This document shows, piece by piece, positions 62,006 through 64,000 of a stretch of DNA of 64,000 nt. Every line of letters begins with the position of its first letter. Position 1 is the first letter of the stretch. A model generated the notes under the pieces. That model saw nothing but the letters and a program-made list of their open reading frames with translations. It was not told where the DNA came from and searched no databases. This stretch comes from Phycisphaerae bacterium. Its GTDB lineage: Bacteria; Planctomycetota; Phycisphaerae; Sedimentisphaerales; Anaerobacaceae. The stretch spans positions 1 through 64,000 of the forward strand of contig JAGOLX010000020.1 of the NCBI GenBank assembly GCA_017993835.1. The letters are read 5' to 3'. Position numbers and translations under genes: made by a program.

Positions 62006-62625
62006 GCGGACGGTGGATCGTGCTGGCGGCTTGCGCAGCGGTCGGGCTGAATCGGGCGGCGGCTGCGGCGGAACTGAAGGCGGTCGAGTTCACGCCGTTC
62101 TACGGCTACTGCTTCAGCGGCGACATCGAGGACGCCGACAGCGGCGAAGAATTCGAAATCGACGATTCCGCCTGCTGGGGTGCGATTCTGGACATCCGTG
62201 TGGGCGAGGCAACGCAACTGGAGTTCTTCGTGAGCCGACAGGAGACGGAACTGGAATCCGAAGGTGGGCTGTTCGCCGGCGAGACGCTCTCTGATCTTGA
62301 TTTGGACTACTATCACATCGGCGGGACGTACATCCTCGTCGATGGGCGGTGGCAGCCGTTCGCGGTCGCCACGGTCGGAGCCACGCATCTCGATCCCTCC
62401 ATCTCCGGGTCCGACTCGCTCACGCGGTTTTCGCTTGGTGTTGGCGGCGGGGTGCGGTTCTTTCCCACGGAGCACTTCGGCCTGTACCTGGCCGGTCGCG
62501 GCCTGTTCACCTTTGTCGGCACCGATACCTTCGTCGAAAGCGACTCCGGCTCGCTCACCGTAGAAATCGACGGCGGCGGTCTCTGCCAGGTTCTGCTCCA
62601 GGTCGGCGCGATTATCGCGTTCTGA
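62002..62625 (+). CDS. Outer-membrane beta-barrel protein
   Basis: 207 residues. ATG 62002 overlaps the previous stop (ATGA). Signal peptide SGRWIVLAACAAVGLNRAAAAA. The mature chain alternates hydrophobic and polar residues in about eight strands (VEFTPFYGYCFSGDI, ILDIRVGEATQLEFFVSRQE, YYHIGGTYILVDGRWQPFAVATVGATHL, TRFSLGVGGGVRFFPTEHFGLYLAGRGLFTF) and ends in a hydrophobic LLQVGAIIAF. This is the pattern of small OmpA/OmpX-like barrels. Role unknown; probably works at the surface with the beta-helix protein. Confidence 0.78.
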   Translation: MSGRWIVLAACAAVGLNRAAAAAELKAVEFTPFYGYCFSGDIEDADSGEEFEIDDSACWGAILDIRVGEATQLEFFVSRQETELESEGGLFAGETLSDLDLDYYHIGGTYILVDGRWQPFAVATVGATHLDPSISGSDSLTRFSLGVGGGVRFFPTEHFGLYLAGRGLFTFVGTDTFVESDSGSLTVEIDGGGLCQVLLQVGAIIAF

Positions 62626-62791
62626 CTCGCGGCGACTTTCGGCCATTGGGCGTGCCGGTTGTTCCGCAAGGTCGCCCAGTTCGGACAAATCGGCTTCAAG
62701 TTTGGCTGGTGGATCGACGTCGGTTACTGGCAACTGATTCTGTAGAGCTTCTCCGTCTGGACGGCATGACGGCAGTTACGCAGGAGGATTC

Positions 62792-63400
62792 ATGGCCAGA
62801 AACTATTTTCAGAAGAGAAGGAAACTGTTCAGTTGGCTGTTTGCCGCAGTCCTGGGCCTGTTGGCCCTGGTTTCTCAGAGTGCCTGGGAGGGCACCAGCA
62901 TTGTGAGCGATGTCTTCTTCGCTGCAGGGCTGGTGCTTATCGGTGTGGCCACTGTGGGCCGACTGTGGTGCTCCCTGTACATCTGCGGGTACAAGACGAA
63001 CACGCTCATCACGGTGGGTCCGTACTCTGCCTGTCGTAATCCGCTGTATTTCTTCAGCCTTTTGGGTGGTGTCGGGGTGGGACTGGCCAGCGAGAGCGTC
63101 ACCGCGGCGGCAATCATCCTCATCGCTTTCATGCTGTACTACCCGTTTGTGATCCGTGCAGAGGAGAGACGGTTGCGAGCCGTCCATGGCGGCGAGTTTG
63201 ACGCGTACGCTCGTCAAACGCCGAGATTCTGGCCATCGTTCTCGCGGCTCCGAGAGCCGGAGGAGTACACGGTCAGACCTCGCGTGTTCCGGCGTGGTGT
63301 CTTTGATGCGATGATTTTTGTTTGGATCGCGGGGATTCTGGAGATTGTGGAAGCTCTGCATGAATACGATGTGATCCCCACGTTCCTTCGACTATACTGA
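62792..63400 (+). CDS. ICMT/PEMT-like membrane methyltransferase
   Basis: 202 residues; the start follows AGGAGG. Several membrane helices (FSWLFAAVLGLLALVSQS, DVFFAAGLVLIGVATVGRL, AAIILIAFMLYYPFVI) and the family motif GPYSACRNPLYFFSLLGGVGVGL, followed by EERRLRAVHGGEFDAYARQTPRFWP. These are signatures of isoprenylcysteine carboxyl methyltransferase / phospholipid methyltransferase-like proteins. In bacteria the substrate is usually unknown. A C-terminal helix (FDAMIFVWIAGILEIVEAL) is added. Confidence 0.85.
   Translation: MARNYFQKRRKLFSWLFAAVLGLLALVSQSAWEGTSIVSDVFFAAGLVLIGVATVGRLWCSLYICGYKTNTLITVGPYSACRNPLYFFSLLGGVGVGLASESVTAAAIILIAFMLYYPFVIRAEERRLRAVHGGEFDAYARQTPRFWPSFSRLREPEEYTVRPRVFRRGVFDAMIFVWIAGILEIVEALHEYDVIPTFLRLY
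63393..63398 (+). promoter_or_regulatory. -10-like TATACT before the GH53 gene
   Basis: TATACT overlaps the last codons of the methyltransferase gene, about 62 bp before ATG 63460. No good -35. Confidence 0.3.
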
Positions 63401-63459
63401 CGCGCGGCGCACGGGCGACCCGCCCCACGAAAAGCCAATGAAGGAAGGAGGCCCTGGAC

Positions 63460-64000
63460 ATGAAGAGCGGATGTGGATTCTCAGTGTTGCTGTCGATGAT
63501 TGCTGGACTGGCGGGACCGCTGCGGGCGAGCGACTACGCGATCGGAGCGGACCTGTCGTTTCTTCGACAGGCCGAGCAGGGGGGCACGGCCTTCCAGGAC
63601 GAGGGACAGGCCAAGCCCGGCTTGCAGATCTTCAAGGATCACGGCTACAACTGGATTCGCCTGCGTCTGTTCCACACGCCGAACCGTCTGCCGAACAGTC
63701 TCAATTACACCATCGCACTGGCCCGGGATGCGAAGAAGCTCGGCTTCAAGTTCCTGCTGAATTATCACTATTCCGACACGTGGGCCGACCCTGCCAAGCA
63801 GTTCATCCCGAAAGCGTGGGAGGGCAAGTCGCACGAGGAACTCGTGCACGCGGTCTACGAGTACACGCAGGATACAATCCTGGCCTTCCGCGACGCCAAC
63901 GCCATGCCGGACATGGTCCAGATCGGCAACGAGATCAGCAACGGCATGCTCTGGCCCGACGGCAAGCTGCCCGACAACTGGGACAACCTCGCGGACCTGT
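63460..64000 (+). CDS. GH53 endo-beta-1,4-galactanase (arabinogalactan endo-galactosidase), 5' part
   Basis: The first 180 residues of a gene cut by the window end. ATG 63460 follows AAGGAGG. A signal peptide (CGFSVLLSMIAGLAGPLRA) precedes the GH53 barrel: YAIGADLSFLRQAEQGG, NWIRLRLFHTP, FLLNYHYSDTWADPAKQ and QIGNEISNGMLWPDGKLP. HYSDTWADP and the GNE motif with the acid/base Glu are diagnostic of GH53, which cleaves the beta-1,4-galactan of pectic arabinogalactan. The nucleophile Glu would lie beyond the window. It fits with the beta-helix and GH36-like genes as part of plant-type polysaccharide use. Confidence 0.93.
   Translation, partial: MKSGCGFSVLLSMIAGLAGPLRASDYAIGADLSFLRQAEQGGTAFQDEGQAKPGLQIFKDHGYNWIRLRLFHTPNRLPNSLNYTIALARDAKKLGFKFLLNYHYSDTWADPAKQFIPKAWEGKSHEELVHAVYEYTQDTILAFRDANAMPDMVQIGNEISNGMLWPDGKLPDNWDNLADL

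Overview
The window looks like a piece of a GC-rich planctomycete genome, most likely class Phycisphaerae (Sedimentisphaerales-like). That is inferred from gene content, not from a marker search. The clues are a Chlamydiae/Verrucomicrobia/Planctomycetes-type 'small basic protein', a pseudopilin with the planctomycete-style H-x-G/LKWHR C-terminus, huge Asn/Cys-laddered parallel beta-helix proteins carrying a dockerin-like 'FAKFASQWL..C' segment, AmmeMemoRadiSam proteins, and glycoside hydrolases.

Layout. 1-1455: C-terminal part of a secretin whose Gly/Met-rich leader contains an in-frame TAG. 1551-20357: one uninterrupted gene for a 6,268-residue exported protein with two subtilisin domains, six beta-helix/InlB-like modules, a VWA domain, a dockerin-like segment and three Fn3-like repeats. 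20538-24902 (minus): aromatic-acid operon of aroA, an aroK-aroC fusion, and a second, catalytically altered AroC paralogue. 25103-28308 (plus): Tat-exported TIM-barrel protein, DUF362/ferredoxin protein, LexA/CI-type regulator. 28326-31095 (minus): GH36-like glycosidase and a YkgJ-type Cys-cluster protein. 31556-34388 (plus): tatA, tatC, B12-binding-type radical SAM protein. 34822-36627 (minus): acyl-CoA synthetase. 36892-37830: CorA-like transporter. 37871-39601 (minus): PolX.

39618-46186 (minus) is a very tight four-gene operon: AmmeMemoRadiSam radical SAM enzyme, 60-residue Tat-signal protein, membrane-anchored Memo-AMMECR1 fusion, and a 1,284-residue membrane protein joining spermidine-synthase-like, FMN-binding (flavinylation motif) and NosR/NapH-like Fe-S parts. 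I regard this as the best candidate for an undescribed system: a surface or periplasmic redox/cofactor pathway.

46406-57187 (mostly plus): metallophosphatase, ECF sigma factor with a probable membrane anti-sigma partner, pseudopilin, HEAT-like protein, two regulators (one with a degenerate receiver), DegT aminotransferase, CBM9-like protein, SPOR-like protein and the small basic protein. 57289-60150 (minus): ileS. 60551-64000: exported beta-helix protein, outer-membrane barrel, ICMT-like methyltransferase and the start of a GH53 galactanase.

The secretin, pseudopilin, Tat translocase, giant surface protease, beta-helix proteins and glycosidases point to an organism that invests heavily in export and polysaccharide use. 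Many starts were moved downstream from the longest ORF because a clear Shine-Dalgarno or promoter element decides them. Several good sigma-70-like promoters (TTGACN-17-TATACT type) are visible. No tRNA, rRNA, CRISPR array or insertion sequence was recognised.
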